A stretch of 64,000 bases of DNA from Faecalispora anaeroviscerum (GCF_947568225.1 NZ_CANOOQ010000001.1:2294001-2358000), one strand, 5' to 3'; positions 17,779 through 26,104 are shown, counted from the stretch's first letter. The notes: a model not told the origin generated them from the letters alone. Translations and numbers: made by a program.

Positions 17779-17817
17779 AAGTGATTTTCCCCGCCGAAGG
17801 CAGGGAAAATCACTTTT
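17779..17817. terminator. Bidirectional terminator between convergent genes
   Basis: AAAAAGTGATTTTCCC pairs with GGGAAAATCACTTTTC, with T-runs in both directions. It serves the membrane protein gene (plus) and the three-gene cluster (minus). Confidence 0.8.
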
Positions 17818-17837
17818 CAAATATGGAATTGACAGGA

Positions 17838-18179
17838 TCAGATAATCAGGTACATCAGCGCAAAGATCAGGCCGGTATCGGCCTTTTCCGAAACCAGGAT
17901 CAAAATTAGGACCAGAATCAGCGTGCGTTCACCATCCTGCAGCAGCCCGTCAAACAAGTTTGAAAGCGTGCTGGGCTGCGGCAGCGGAAGAGCGGGCAAC
18001 GCACTCTGGGGCGGGGGGGCGCCGTGGTGGTGCTGCGAAGACGACTCCTGTTTTGGTGGCTCCGGCAGTACAGCCGGAGTTCGGTTCAGGCTTTGCTGGG
18101 CGCGGCCCTGCATTTCGCGTACCCGCCGAATGGCATCCTGCTGCATGCGCTGCATGTCGTTGGTATCGTTGGTCGCCAC
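17838..18179 (-). CDS. Small protein with hydrophobic C-terminal hairpin, unknown function
   Basis: A 113-residue product starting at a GTG (18179) 8 bases after GGAAGGGGG. The first third is helical and charged, the middle is proline/glutamine/histidine-rich, and the last 35 residues are two hydrophobic stretches (RTLILVLILILV and LIFALMYLII) around a charged turn. Such a tail resembles small membrane-associated spore proteins in Clostridia, but I cannot assign a family. It is the third gene of a minus-strand cluster with the next two. Confidence 0.6.
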   Translation of the reverse strand: MATNDTNDMQRMQQDAIRRVREMQGRAQQSLNRTPAVLPEPPKQESSSQHHHGAPPPQSALPALPLPQPSTLSNLFDGLLQDGERTLILVLILILVSEKADTGLIFALMYLII

Positions 18180-18197
18180 TGCAAAATCCCCCTTCCG

Positions 18198-18797
18198 TTA
18201 CAGAATTCCCTGCCCGCGCAGCACCGGCAGCAGGCGCAGCATCGAGAGCATTTTTACGGCTTCATCTAGCTTTTTCTGGCGCTCCGGCCCCAGCAGAGGG
18301 CGCAGAGCGTGCAGCAGCCGGGTGTTGTTGTCCTCCTGCCGGAAGGTGGTTAGCAAAGGCAGTATTTTGGTGACGGTTTGCAGCGTTTCGCCGTCCAGCC
18401 CACCTCCGTTTCCGCCGCCCAGCAGGCCGGAGAGAGCGCCGAGTCCTCCTCCTCCGTTGCCGCCAAGCAGGCCGGAGAGTGCGCCAAGTCCGCCTGCGCC
18501 GCCAAGGCTTGAAATCAGGGAGGCAAGCTTTCCGGTGTCCAGCCCGCCGGGAGTGCCGGGGGGCTGAGGTATGTTCCCGCCGCCCGGGGCGGCAGAGCCC
18601 GCATTCCCCAGAAGGCTGGCCAGACTGCTCAGGTCCAGCCCTTGCAGGGGATTCCCGGCGGGCGCGTTTTGCCCCGGGGACGTGGGAGTGTTGGGCGCGG
18701 CGTTCCCCAGCCCCAGCGAGGCGGCCAGACTGTTCAGTTGCTGCATGGCCTGCGGGTCGCTGAGCACCTCGTTGATTTTGCTGGTGAGATCGTCCAT
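18198..18797 (-). CDS. Gly/Leu-rich repetitive protein, unknown function
   Basis: A 199-residue protein of striking composition. An N-terminal DDLTSKINEVLSDPQAMQQL segment is followed by a Gly/Pro/Asn/Ala-rich region. A near-perfect tandem repeat of GLGALSGLLGGNGGG comes next (about residues 95-130). The C-terminal 60 residues are basic and helical. The DNA of the repeat shows the same duplication. The N-terminal segment resembles part of the neighbour at 18815, suggesting related modules in the cluster. No enzymatic motif. ATG at 18797 follows AGGGTGTGAGGG. A spore coat or membrane-associated role is only a guess. Confidence 0.65.
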   Translation of the reverse strand: MDDLTSKINEVLSDPQAMQQLNSLAASLGLGNAAPNTPTSPGQNAPAGNPLQGLDLSSLASLLGNAGSAAPGGGNIPQPPGTPGGLDTGKLASLISSLGGAGGLGALSGLLGGNGGGGLGALSGLLGGGNGGGLDGETLQTVTKILPLLTTFRQEDNNTRLLHALRPLLGPERQKKLDEAVKMLSMLRLLPVLRGQGIL

Positions 18798-18814
18798 ACC
18801 CTCACACCCTTTTC

Positions 18815-19060
18815 TTATTTCTGTCCGTTCAGGCGGCGCATCAAATCCTGCGCCTGCGGCGTGCTGATCAGTTTTTGAATGGTCTGCTGGTCATTCAGCA
18901 CCTTTTGCAGAGCGGCCGCGTCATTCGGGCTCATATTCTGCATCAGCGCGGATAAATTTCCGTTTTCCGCGTACTGCATGATTTCCTCCGGGCGTTTGCC
19001 CAGGCGCTGCGCCAGCAGATTCAGCAGAAGTTGCTTTTCGTTAGATTGATTAGACTGCAT
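18815..19060 (-). CDS. Small helical protein, first gene of a three-gene cluster
   Basis: An 81-residue, Gln/Asn/Leu-rich helical protein. The segments KQLLLNLLAQRLGKRPEEIM and KVLNDQQTIQKLISTPQAQDLMRRL suggest two helical repeats, and the second resembles the DPQAMQQL region of the following protein. The start at ATG 19060 is placed by AAAGGGGTGA upstream; an in-frame ATG 24 bases earlier lacks a ribosome site. It is divergent from the phosphoesterase gene at 19223. Function unknown. Confidence 0.65.
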   Translation of the reverse strand: MQSNQSNEKQLLLNLLAQRLGKRPEEIMQYAENGNLSALMQNMSPNDAAALQKVLNDQQTIQKLISTPQAQDLMRRLNGQK

Positions 19061-19222
19061 TGTTATCACCCCTTTTCCTATCATATGAATCAGAGGTTCG
19101 GGATATGAAAATTAAAGTGGAAAACACGTTAAAATCGGTAGTTTTTTGCCCCAAAACGGCGGGGAAAAGAACTGCAAAGTTTAAGGATATGAAACGTGGT
19201 ATGGCAATAGGAGGAGCATTCC

Positions 19223-19690
19223 ATGAGAATTTTGGTACTATCAGATACACACGGGGATCGACAGACCCTGCACCGCGTGATTTTGTCGCAGCCAAGGGCG
19301 GAGGTAGTGATTCACCTGGGGGACGGGAGCGACGATCTGGAGGATGAACGCTTTATTCACCCGGAAAAGATGTTTTTACAGGTTCGCGGTAACTGCGACT
19401 GGGGTTCCGCTCTGCCGCCGCTTGGTGAAATCAAGCTCGAAAACCGCAAACTTTTTTATACTCACGGTAATTTATACAATGTAAAATACACACTGGATGA
19501 AATCAAGCTGGCGGCGCGCCTGCAAAAGGCGGATATTCTACTGTTTGGGCATACTCATGCGCCGTACACAGAGTACGACAAGGGGTTGTATGTAATGAAC
19601 CCGGGCTCGCTGCGCGGCGCGGATGCAAGCTATGGCATTGTTGACCTGACACCGCAGGGTGTAGTGACAAATGTAATTCGCGCGAATTGA
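19223..19690 (+). CDS. YfcE/MJ0936-family metallophosphoesterase
   Basis: A 155-residue calcineurin-like phosphodiesterase. Metal-binding motifs appear in order: SDTHGD at residue 7, HLGDGSDD near 31, RGNCDW near 55, HGN near 76 and FGHTHAPY near 109. This is the complete set for a dinuclear metal centre. The family acts on phosphodiester model substrates, with the natural substrate usually unknown. ATG at 19223 follows AGGAGGAGC. Confidence 0.88.
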   Translation: MRILVLSDTHGDRQTLHRVILSQPRAEVVIHLGDGSDDLEDERFIHPEKMFLQVRGNCDWGSALPPLGEIKLENRKLFYTHGNLYNVKYTLDEIKLAARLQKADILLFGHTHAPYTEYDKGLYVMNPGSLRGADASYGIVDLTPQGVVTNVIRAN

Positions 19691-19737
19691 GGGGGCCGGA
19701 ACGGTTTTAGCCGCAAAGCGCACCGCCTTGTTTTGCA

Positions 19738-19766
19738 TTGACAAAACCATTTGCCAATGCTACTCT
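19738..19766 (+). promoter_or_regulatory. Promoter upstream of the phosphohexomutase gene
   Basis: TTGACA at 19738-19743, 17 bases, then TACTCT at 19761-19766. The -35 is consensus and the -10 is weak. Confidence 0.5.
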
Positions 19767-19821
19767 AAGGGTATAAAAATAACGTCTTTTGATCGGGCGA
19801 AAGGAAAGGAACGTACCAGAC

Positions 19822-21516
19822 ATGACAGAATATGAGAGATGGCGCAATACCCCTTTGGAAGACCCGAAGCTGACTCAGGAGCTGGAAGACATTGCCGATC
19901 AGCCGGAGGAGATCAACGACCGGTTTTACCGTAATCTGGAATTTGGCACGGGCGGTTTGCGCGGTGTGTTAGGCGCGGGAACCAACCGGATGAATATTTA
20001 CACCGTGCGTAAGGCAACTCAGGGCCTGGCGAATTACCTCAATCAAAAGAAGCCCGGCGGTTCGGTGGCGATTGCCCACGACAGCCGCATCAATTCCGAG
20101 CTTTTCGCAAAAGAGGCCGCAGGTGTTCTGGCTGCCAGCGGCATCACGGCTTATCTGTACCCCGAGCTGATGCCTACGCCCGCTCTGTCCTTCGCGGTGC
20201 GTCACCTGCACTGCGATGCGGGCATCAACATAACGGCGAGCCATAACCCCGCAAAATACAACGGCTACAAGGCGTATGGCAGTGATGGCTGCCAGATCGC
20301 ACTGGAAATGGCGGACCGCGTTCTGGAGGAAATTAACAGTCTCGATATTTTCAGCGACGTAAAGCATGTTTCTTATGAGGACGGCGTACAGCGGGGCCTG
20401 ATTCAGACCATCCCGCAGGAGGTGACGGACGCGTATCTGGCGGCTGTGAAACAACAGAGCCTGCTCCATGATATTGACGGCGGACTGAAGGTGGTTTATA
20501 CTCCCCTCAACGGCGCGGGACGCATGTGCGTGACCCGTATTCTGAAAGAGATTGGCATTCGCGATGTTACGGTTGTTCCCGAACAGGCCGAGCCGGACGG
20601 GAACTTCCCCACCTGTCCTTATCCCAACCCGGAATTCCGTGAGGCTCTGCAAAAGGGACTCGAGCTCAGCGAGCGCCTGCAGCCCGACCTGCTCCTGGCA
20701 ACCGACCCAGATTGCGACCGCGCGGGCATTGCTGTGAGGCACAACGGCGACTTTGTGCTGCTCAACGGCAATGAGGTCGGCGTTCTTCTGCTCGATTTTG
20801 TGGCGCGCATGCGCCGCCAAAACGGCACCATGCCGGAGCGCCCGGCGGCGATCAGCACGATCGTCAGCACGGATATGAATGAGGCGGTCACGGCAGAATA
20901 CGGGATCGAGCTGTTCAAGGTACTGACGGGATTCAAGTACATCGGGGAAAAGCTCGGTGAGCTGGAAGCCAAAGGCGAGCAGGATCGCTTTATTTTCGGG
21001 TACGAAGAGAGCTATGGCTACCTTTCGGGCGGCTATGTGCGAGATAAGGATGCCGTAAATGCTAGCATGCTGATCTGCGAGATGGCGCTTGATTATAAAC
21101 GCCAGGGCAAAACGCTGGTAGATGCGATGGATGACCTGTATCAGAAGCACGGTTATTATAGGAACGACCTGCTGAACTTTGCGTTTGAAGGGCAGGACGG
21201 CATGAATAAGATGTCCGCTATGATGAATGCACTGCGGAAAGCCGCGCCGGAGCAGATTGCCGGCTACCGCGTGATTGGTCACAGCGATTACGAAACAAGA
21301 ATTCGATTTGACGGCGATGCGCAGAGCCCCATTGATCTTCCAAAATCGAATGTTCTGGAATGCCGCATGGAAAACGGCTGCAAGCTGATGGTGCGTCCGT
21401 CCGGCACAGAGCCAAAGATTAAGATTTATCTTTCCGCGCGCGGGGCAGATCAACCGGAGGCCTTGAAAATGATAGACCAGCTCAAAGAGGCATCGCCGAA
21501 GCTGCTCGGAATTTAA
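19822..21516 (+). CDS. Phosphoglucomutase/phosphomannomutase, alpha-D-phosphohexomutase family
   Basis: Interconverts hexose 1- and 6-phosphates. The 564-residue product has the long PgcA-type architecture. The phosphoserine loop ITASHNPAKYNGYK has the catalytic serine at residue 140, the magnesium loop is ATDPDCDRAG, the sugar-binding loop is GYEESYGYL, and the phosphate-binding loop is VRPSGTEPKIKIYL near the end. ATG at 19822 follows GGAAAGGAA. Likely role: glucose-1-phosphate supply for polysaccharide or lipid glycosylation, or glycogen metabolism. Confidence 0.92.
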   Translation: MTEYERWRNTPLEDPKLTQELEDIADQPEEINDRFYRNLEFGTGGLRGVLGAGTNRMNIYTVRKATQGLANYLNQKKPGGSVAIAHDSRINSELFAKEAAGVLAASGITAYLYPELMPTPALSFAVRHLHCDAGINITASHNPAKYNGYKAYGSDGCQIALEMADRVLEEINSLDIFSDVKHVSYEDGVQRGLIQTIPQEVTDAYLAAVKQQSLLHDIDGGLKVVYTPLNGAGRMCVTRILKEIGIRDVTVVPEQAEPDGNFPTCPYPNPEFREALQKGLELSERLQPDLLLATDPDCDRAGIAVRHNGDFVLLNGNEVGVLLLDFVARMRRQNGTMPERPAAISTIVSTDMNEAVTAEYGIELFKVLTGFKYIGEKLGELEAKGEQDRFIFGYEESYGYLSGGYVRDKDAVNASMLICEMALDYKRQGKTLVDAMDDLYQKHGYYRNDLLNFAFEGQDGMNKMSAMMNALRKAAPEQIAGYRVIGHSDYETRIRFDGDAQSPIDLPKSNVLECRMENGCKLMVRPSGTEPKIKIYLSARGADQPEALKMIDQLKEASPKLLGI

Positions 21517-21553
21517 GCTTTTGTGAAGTTTGTGTAAAAATTTGAGGGGCCTA

Positions 21554-21738
21554 TTGACAAATCGATAAGTGGAGTTATACTATAAACAAGTTATACAGGA
21601 CGGACAAACGGAGTCCGCGCGATATATTGGAATCAGCGCCATGCAAAAGCATACCGGGCCGGCAACAGGCCGGAACGGCCAGGTCTGTATAATGAAATGA
21701 TCATTCAGCAGCTAAGAGGAATCTTAGCTGCTTTTTTT
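21554..21738 (+). ncRNA. Small RNA gene, copy 1 of 2 (family not identified)
   Basis: A free-standing transcription unit: TTGACA at 21554, 16-base spacer, TATACT at 21576-21581, then about 150 bases ending in the terminator GCAGCTAAGA/TCTTAGCTGC plus seven Ts (21708-21738). The transcript begins near 21588. Its ends pair as TTATACAG-AC with GT-CTGTATAA, enclosing GGAC/GTCC, GCGC/GCGC, ATGC-AAAA-GCAT and CCGG/CCGG hairpins. There is no start codon with a ribosome site. The copy at 23112-23297 is almost identical. Confidence 0.7.
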
Positions 21739-21739
21739 A

Positions 21740-21910
21740 TTTATACCTTTTTTAACAAAATTTGTTTTTTCTCTCGCTTAAGCGAGAGGGGCTATTTTTA
21801 CTGGGGTTCCCGCAGGGGAATTTCTGCTGGCGTAGGGCTTGTACCTCGGGTTGGGGCGGCATAACTTTTATACTTTATAAAATTCATATTTTTTTCAAAA
21901 TAAAATTTTA
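21740..21910 (+). repeat. Degraded repeat modules between small RNA copy 1 and the first full repeat
   Basis: Contains the CTCTCGCTTAAGCGAGAG palindrome and a diverged version of the GTTCCCGCAGGGGAA...TTCTGCTGGCG end module seen in the intact repeats. No gene. Confidence 0.5.
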
Positions 21911-21920
21911 TTGCGGCTTT

Positions 21921-22185
21921 CTCCGCGTGGGGATTCTGCTAACGCAGGGGTTGCCCCTCGTGCCGGGGCGGGCATTTACTTTCTTTACGAAAAGAAAGTA
22001 AACAAAGATTCGCCCAAGGCTCCGCCTTCGGAATCCGTTTTTGGGAACGGTTCCTACGAATGCTGCCGACAGCCTCCGGGAAGGCGCTCTATGGTAAGTG
22101 TACACGCGCCTTGCTTTTTGGAAACAGGTAGTTTACCGGTTCTGTTCGGCGGCGCACCCTTACCGAGCGCTCTCGTTGGCTCGGG
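21921..22185 (-). repeat. Structured intergenic repeat, type B copy 1
   Basis: Read on the minus strand it begins GAGCCAACGAGAGCGCT and ends near GCAGAATCCCCACG. It contains a stem of TTTACTTTC with its complement and a CCGAAGGC/GCCTTGG stem. Between the terminal GAGAGCGCT and the internal AGCGCCTT it carries the B module (about 75 bases, Gly/Pro-codon-like GC-rich) instead of the A module. No coding potential that I would support. Confidence 0.7.
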
Positions 22186-22330
22186 GAGGGGCGGCGCTTC
22201 GCGCCGGTTCTTTTTCCTCTCTCACTTTCGCGAGAGAGGCTGTTTTTTTATCGCGGTTCCCGCAAGGGGAAATTCTGCTTGCAGGGTGAACTTATAATCA
22301 GTCAAAGCTACCGTAAGGCCGCTTCTCTCC
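22186..22330 (+). repeat. Partial repeat modules
   Basis: Carries GGCGCTTCGCGCC, CTCTCACTTTCGCGAGAG and a GTTCCCGCAAGGGGAA...TTCTGC end module, as found next to the copies at 30940 and 51000. Confidence 0.55.
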
Positions 22331-22590
22331 GAGCCAACGAGAGCGCTCTGAAAATGCCCGCCGACAGACGAGACAGCAAGACTTATTTTCAGAGGAAGCT
22401 CGGAGAGTGGGCATTTTCAATGGAGCGCCTTACGGTCAGCTTTTGTTTGCATTGTCGGGAATTGTTCGCCAAAAACGGATTCCAAAGGTGCCCTTTGGAA
22501 GGCCTTTGCTTCCTTTCGCCTCGTCGCGAAAGGAAGTGCCCGCCCCGGCACGAGGGGCAAGCCTGCGCCAGCAGAATCCCCACGGGGAAA
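22331..22590 (+). repeat. Structured intergenic repeat, type A copy 1
   Basis: Starts GAGCCAACGAGAGCGCT and ends GCAGAATCCCCACGGGGAA. The A module has arms GAAAATGCCC and GGGCATTTTC around a 55-base loop. Downstream are a TCCAAAGG/CCTTTGGA stem and a CTTCCTTTCG/CGAAAGGAAG stem. Same orientation as the copies at 22698, 50725 and 51056. Confidence 0.75.
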
Positions 22591-22697
22591 TCCCCCAAAG
22601 ACAAAACAAACGCTTTTATATTGTGCACGAGCCTTGTTTTGTGGGAAAAGATAGTTAACTAATTCCGTTCGGCAGCGAAGCCGCACGGAAAAACTGC

Positions 22698-22955
22698 GAG
22701 CCAACGAGAGCGCTTTGAAAATGCCCGCCGACAGACGGGACAGCAAGACTTATTTATAGAGGAAACTTGGAGAGTGGGCATTTTCAATGGAGCGCCTTCC
22801 CGAAGGCTTTCGTTTACGCAATGAGGGATTGTTCCCCAAACGGATTCCAAAGGTGCCCTTTGGCGAGCCTTTGCTTCCTTTCGCCTCGTCGCGAAAGGAA
22901 GTGCCCGCCCCGGCATGAGGGGCAAGCCCTGCGTTAGCAGAATTTCAACGGGGAA
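22698..22955 (+). repeat. Structured intergenic repeat, type A copy 2
   Basis: As copy 1, about 110 bases after it, with small changes that mostly keep the stems paired. End module is GCAGAATTTCAACGGGGAA. A T-rich/A-rich tail (AAAAAAATTCTTTTACGAG) follows. Confidence 0.75.
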
Positions 22956-23111
22956 CCCCCCAGAAAAAAATTCTTTTACGAGAAAAGCAAAGCCTCTGCC
23001 CGAAGAGGGGCACAATCGGGTTGCCACTCCCGAGAAGGGGGTTGCTTCCAAGTGAAAATAAGGATAAATATTAATTATTTGTTAAATATGGGTAAACTTA
23101 AAAGAACGCTA

Positions 23112-23297
23112 TTGACAAATCGGATAAGTGAGGTTATACTATAAACAAGTTATACAGGACGGACAAACGGAGTCCGCGCGATATATTGGAATTAGCGCCA
23201 TGCAAAAGCATACCGGGCCGGCAACAGGCCGGAACGGCCAGGTCTGTATAATGAAACGATCATTCAGCAGCAAAGAGAAATCTTGGCTGCTTTTTTT
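23112..23297 (+). ncRNA. Small RNA gene, copy 2 of 2 (family not identified)
   Basis: TTGACA at 23112, 17-base spacer, TATACT at 23135-23140, transcript from about 23147, terminator arms GCAGC.AAGA and TCTT.GCTGC followed by seven Ts, ending near 23297. From TATACT to the pre-terminator region it differs from copy 1 at only a couple of positions, one in the loop of the GCGC hairpin. The spacer and terminator loop differ more. It ends about 190 bases before the next gene. Confidence 0.7.
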
Positions 23298-23486
23298 ATT
23301 GCCTGCGGCACGGATGTTCGTCTGCGGGTTTTTTGCTGTTTTCCGGCCCGCGGATTTGGGTTTGCCCTATTGCCGCCGGAACGCGGCCGGTGGTATAATA
23401 ACTTTAAAAGCATTTTAATGCGATTTAAGGAACCACCAGCGGTGCGGGCGCAGCCCGGTTATCGCGGCGGAACGGAGGAAAAGGGA

Positions 23487-23972
23487 ATGGACGGCTTTCG
23501 AAACTGGACGGTTACCGTAAACGGGGAACCGCACGAGGTCGGGATTAAATTTGGAATTTTTCGCGCCACAGTGCATGTGGACGGAGAAAGACGCCCTGCG
23601 AAAAGCAAGAACCAGTTTGTTCGCGTGATCGACGAGGATGTGTCTGTGGACGGCAAAGACATTCGGCTTATGGCGATGGGCAACCACGTTGATGTGGCGG
23701 TGGACGGCGTTTACCTCAAATCGGGCAAGCCGTATGTGCCGATGTCGCAGATTCCCCTTTGGGCTACCGTGATGATTCCGGTACTGATGGCGACGGGGCT
23801 TTTGCTGTTCGGCGTTCTGGGTTTTGTGCTGGGGATGCTGGCTGGCGTGTTTGCACTGCATCAGTCGCTTCCGGTTTCGGGTAAAAGCAGGCTGCCCTTG
23901 TGCGGCACAATCTATGCCGCGGTGCTGGTAATCCAACTGGTCGGCGGAATTTACAGCCATGGCTGGCTGTGA
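23487..23972 (+). CDS. Small membrane protein with N-terminal beta domain, unknown function
   Basis: A 161-residue protein starting at ATG 23487 after GGAGGAAAAGGG. Residues 1-85 look like a beta-rich domain with repeated VDG turns (NGEPHEVGIKFG, HVDGERRP, VSVDGKDIRL, VAVDGVYLKSGK). Three hydrophobic helices follow from about residue 90. I do not recognise the family. It stands between small RNA copy 2 and apgM with no visible partner. Confidence 0.7.
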   Translation: MDGFRNWTVTVNGEPHEVGIKFGIFRATVHVDGERRPAKSKNQFVRVIDEDVSVDGKDIRLMAMGNHVDVAVDGVYLKSGKPYVPMSQIPLWATVMIPVLMATGLLLFGVLGFVLGMLAGVFALHQSLPVSGKSRLPLCGTIYAAVLVIQLVGGIYSHGWL

Positions 23973-24057
23973 TCGCCGAAGCGTTTGAAATCCCGTTTGG
24001 ATTGTGTTAGAATAGACTAAACTAAACTTTAATATCATACAGAAGGGACATCTCTCC

Positions 24058-25266
24058 ATGAAATACGTTGTTTTGTTGTGCGATGGAATGGCGGACTATC
24101 CGGTTGAGGAGCTGGGAAATAAAACCCCCATGCAGGCCGCCCATAAACCCTATATGGATTCCCTGGCCAAGCGGTCACAGGTCGGCTTGGTGAAAACGGT
24201 GGCAGACCACCTCAAGCCCGGCAGCGACGTGGCAAACCTGTCGGTTCTGGGGTATGATCCCGCAGTATATTATACCGGCCGCTCTCCGCTGGAGGCGGGC
24301 AGCATCGGCATCGATATGAAGCCCACGGATGTTTCGTTCCGCTGCAATTTGGTCACGCTTTCGGACGAGCCGGAATACGCCGACAAGACGATTCTGGACT
24401 ACTGTGCCGATGATATTTCCACCGAAGAGGCGGAAATCCTCGTGAAGTTCCTCGCGGAGCATTTCGACAGCGAGGAGTTCCGGCTGTACAGCGGCGTAAG
24501 CTACCGCCACTGCCTGATTTGGAGCAACGGCACGCTGGAGGTGGGTACCCTCACCCCGCCGCATGATATTACCGGCAAGCCGATCCGCGAGTATGTTCCC
24601 ACGCACCCTAACGCGAAGAAGCTGTATGATATGATGATAAAATCGTACGATTTGCTGAAGGATCACCCGGTGAATCAGGCGCGCGTGGCACGCGGCCAGC
24701 GCCCGGCCAACAGCATGTGGCTGTGGGGAGAGGGTGTTCGCGCGCAGCTTTCTCCGTTTGAGGAGAAGTACGGCCTCAAAGGCTCGATGATCTCGGCGGT
24801 TGATCTGCTCAAAGGAATCGGCAAGTTCTCCGGAATGCACGTTGTGCATGTGGAGGGCGCCACCGGCTATATCGACACCAACTTTGAGGGCAAGGCGCAG
24901 GCCGCGCTGAAGGAGTTGGCAGACGGCCAGGACTTTGTGTACATTCATGTGGAGGCTCCCGATGAGTGCGGGCACCGCCACGAGATTGAGAATAAGGTGA
25001 AATCCATTGAATACATCGATGGCCGGATTTTAAAGCTGCTGCTCGAGGGCATGGAGCAGTATGACGATTACAGCATTCTGGTAGTGCCGGATCACCCGAC
25101 TCCGCTGGCACTGCGTACCCATACGAACGACCCCGTGCCGTTCCTGATTTACCGTAAGAGCAAGGAATACCCCGGTGTAGACTGCTTCTCGGAGGCATCT
25201 GCGGCGGCGACCGGCTTGCGGGTAGATACAGGGCATCTGCTCATGGGAAAATTCATCAAGGGCTGA
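24058..25266 (+). CDS. apgM: 2,3-bisphosphoglycerate-independent phosphoglycerate mutase (archaeal/ApgM type)
   Basis: Interconverts 3- and 2-phosphoglycerate in glycolysis. The 402-residue protein belongs to the alkaline-phosphatase superfamily. VVLLCDGMADYP supplies the N-terminal metal ligand, the phosphorylatable serine region is GSDVANLSVLGYDP, and late metal-binding motifs are EAPDECGHRHE and VVPDHPTPL. This short form differs from the roughly 510-residue GpmI. ATG at 24058 follows AGAAGGGA. A terminator follows at 25295. Confidence 0.92.
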   Translation: MKYVVLLCDGMADYPVEELGNKTPMQAAHKPYMDSLAKRSQVGLVKTVADHLKPGSDVANLSVLGYDPAVYYTGRSPLEAGSIGIDMKPTDVSFRCNLVTLSDEPEYADKTILDYCADDISTEEAEILVKFLAEHFDSEEFRLYSGVSYRHCLIWSNGTLEVGTLTPPHDITGKPIREYVPTHPNAKKLYDMMIKSYDLLKDHPVNQARVARGQRPANSMWLWGEGVRAQLSPFEEKYGLKGSMISAVDLLKGIGKFSGMHVVHVEGATGYIDTNFEGKAQAALKELADGQDFVYIHVEAPDECGHRHEIENKVKSIEYIDGRILKLLLEGMEQYDDYSILVVPDHPTPLALRTHTNDPVPFLIYRKSKEYPGVDCFSEASAAATGLRVDTGHLLMGKFIKG

Positions 25267-25294
25267 TTTTGCCGCCGGTGAAATTGCCCGCGTA

Positions 25295-25334
25295 AAAAAG
25301 CGCGGAAAGGGAAATTCCCTCTCCGCGCTTTTCG
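25295..25334. terminator. Terminator after apgM (usable from both sides)
   Basis: AAAAGCGCGGA.AGGGAA pairs with TTCCCT.TCCGCGCTTTT. It lies between convergent genes. Confidence 0.8.
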
Positions 25335-25354
25335 TTCCCGGTCAAAACAAAGCA

Positions 25355-26104
25355 TCATTCCACGGGAAAGACAAAGGATTGCCCCTGATGCGTGAGTGTT
25401 TGTACCCGGCTCAGGTATTCCTGCGCTTCGGGCTGGCGGCGCAGCCAGTCGAATACTTCGTACTGGTCGCGGAAGTGCATTGGAACCACGTGGCGGGTAT
25501 CGGTTGCGTGCATAAAATAATCCAGCCCTTTCCAGTACGTTCCCTCAAGCCGTCCGTCCAGCGGTACAAACGCCAAGTCAATTCGTTCTCCCGCAATGCG
25601 GTCGATCTGCTCCTTGTAATCGCGCTCCATCTGGCGGCGGTAGGCCTTGCTTTCGCCCTCCCAGTCCCAGAAATTCAGGTCGCCTGCATGGTAGATTACG
25701 GCGTCCGGGGTGCGGATCAAAAACGCGACGCCCTGGTCGGTAGACAGCAGAGTGCGGATGACAAGCCCGTTCCACTCATATTCCTGCCCGGCCTGTACCG
25801 TTAATACAGAGTCTCGCTCCAGACCATACGGAGCGGGAACGTCGTCGGAGAGGACATACCGAAGTCCCGGAATTTCTTTCTGCCAGGTAAAAATACTTTT
25901 GTCAAAATGGTCATAGTGCGCATGAGAAACGAATACCGTTACAGGCAGGCCGAATTCGCGTATTTGCGGAATATTGAGCCGCCCGGCGTCCAGAGAGCCG
26001 GTATTCGGCTGCCCCGCGTACGGGTAATAATCAAAAATAAAGCACTGTGTCGCCGTCTTTAAGACGAACGCGCTGTTATACAAATACCATCCTTGCAGCT
26101 GCAT
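25355..26104 (-). CDS. MBL-fold metal-dependent hydrolase
   Basis: A 249-residue metallo-beta-lactamase-fold protein. The metal-binding motif is SHAHYDHFD near residue 60; further ligands are likely in YHAGDLNFWDWEG near 135 and MHFRDQYE near 210. The short form without a Ser/Thr kinase- or RNA-binding extension resembles UlaG-like or small hydrolases. Substrate not determinable. Read from ATG 26104, near a partial repeat upstream. Confidence 0.8.
   Translation of the reverse strand: MQLQGWYLYNSAFVLKTATQCFIFDYYPYAGQPNTGSLDAGRLNIPQIREFGLPVTVFVSHAHYDHFDKSIFTWQKEIPGLRYVLSDDVPAPYGLERDSVLTVQAGQEYEWNGLVIRTLLSTDQGVAFLIRTPDAVIYHAGDLNFWDWEGESKAYRRQMERDYKEQIDRIAGERIDLAFVPLDGRLEGTYWKGLDYFMHATDTRHVVPMHFRDQYEVFDWLRRQPEAQEYLSRVQTLTHQGQSFVFPVE

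Noticed and set aside
18360..18500. Phase-variable simple sequence repeat in the Gly-rich gene
   Set aside because: The DNA duplication is a 45-60-base in-frame unit with only two copies, too long and too few for slipped-strand switching.
21588..21738. A known riboswitch (for example c-di-GMP or SAM)
   Set aside because: No downstream gene follows the terminator, and conserved aptamer motifs of the classes I know are not seen.
22100..23050. Short reading frames inside the repeat islands
   Set aside because: Many frames of 60-130 codons exist on both strands because the repeats are GC-rich and palindromic; they have no ribosome sites and no protein-like composition.
21740..23100. CRISPR array
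   Set aside because: Repeats are about 260 bp, in both orientations, irregularly spaced and without cas genes.
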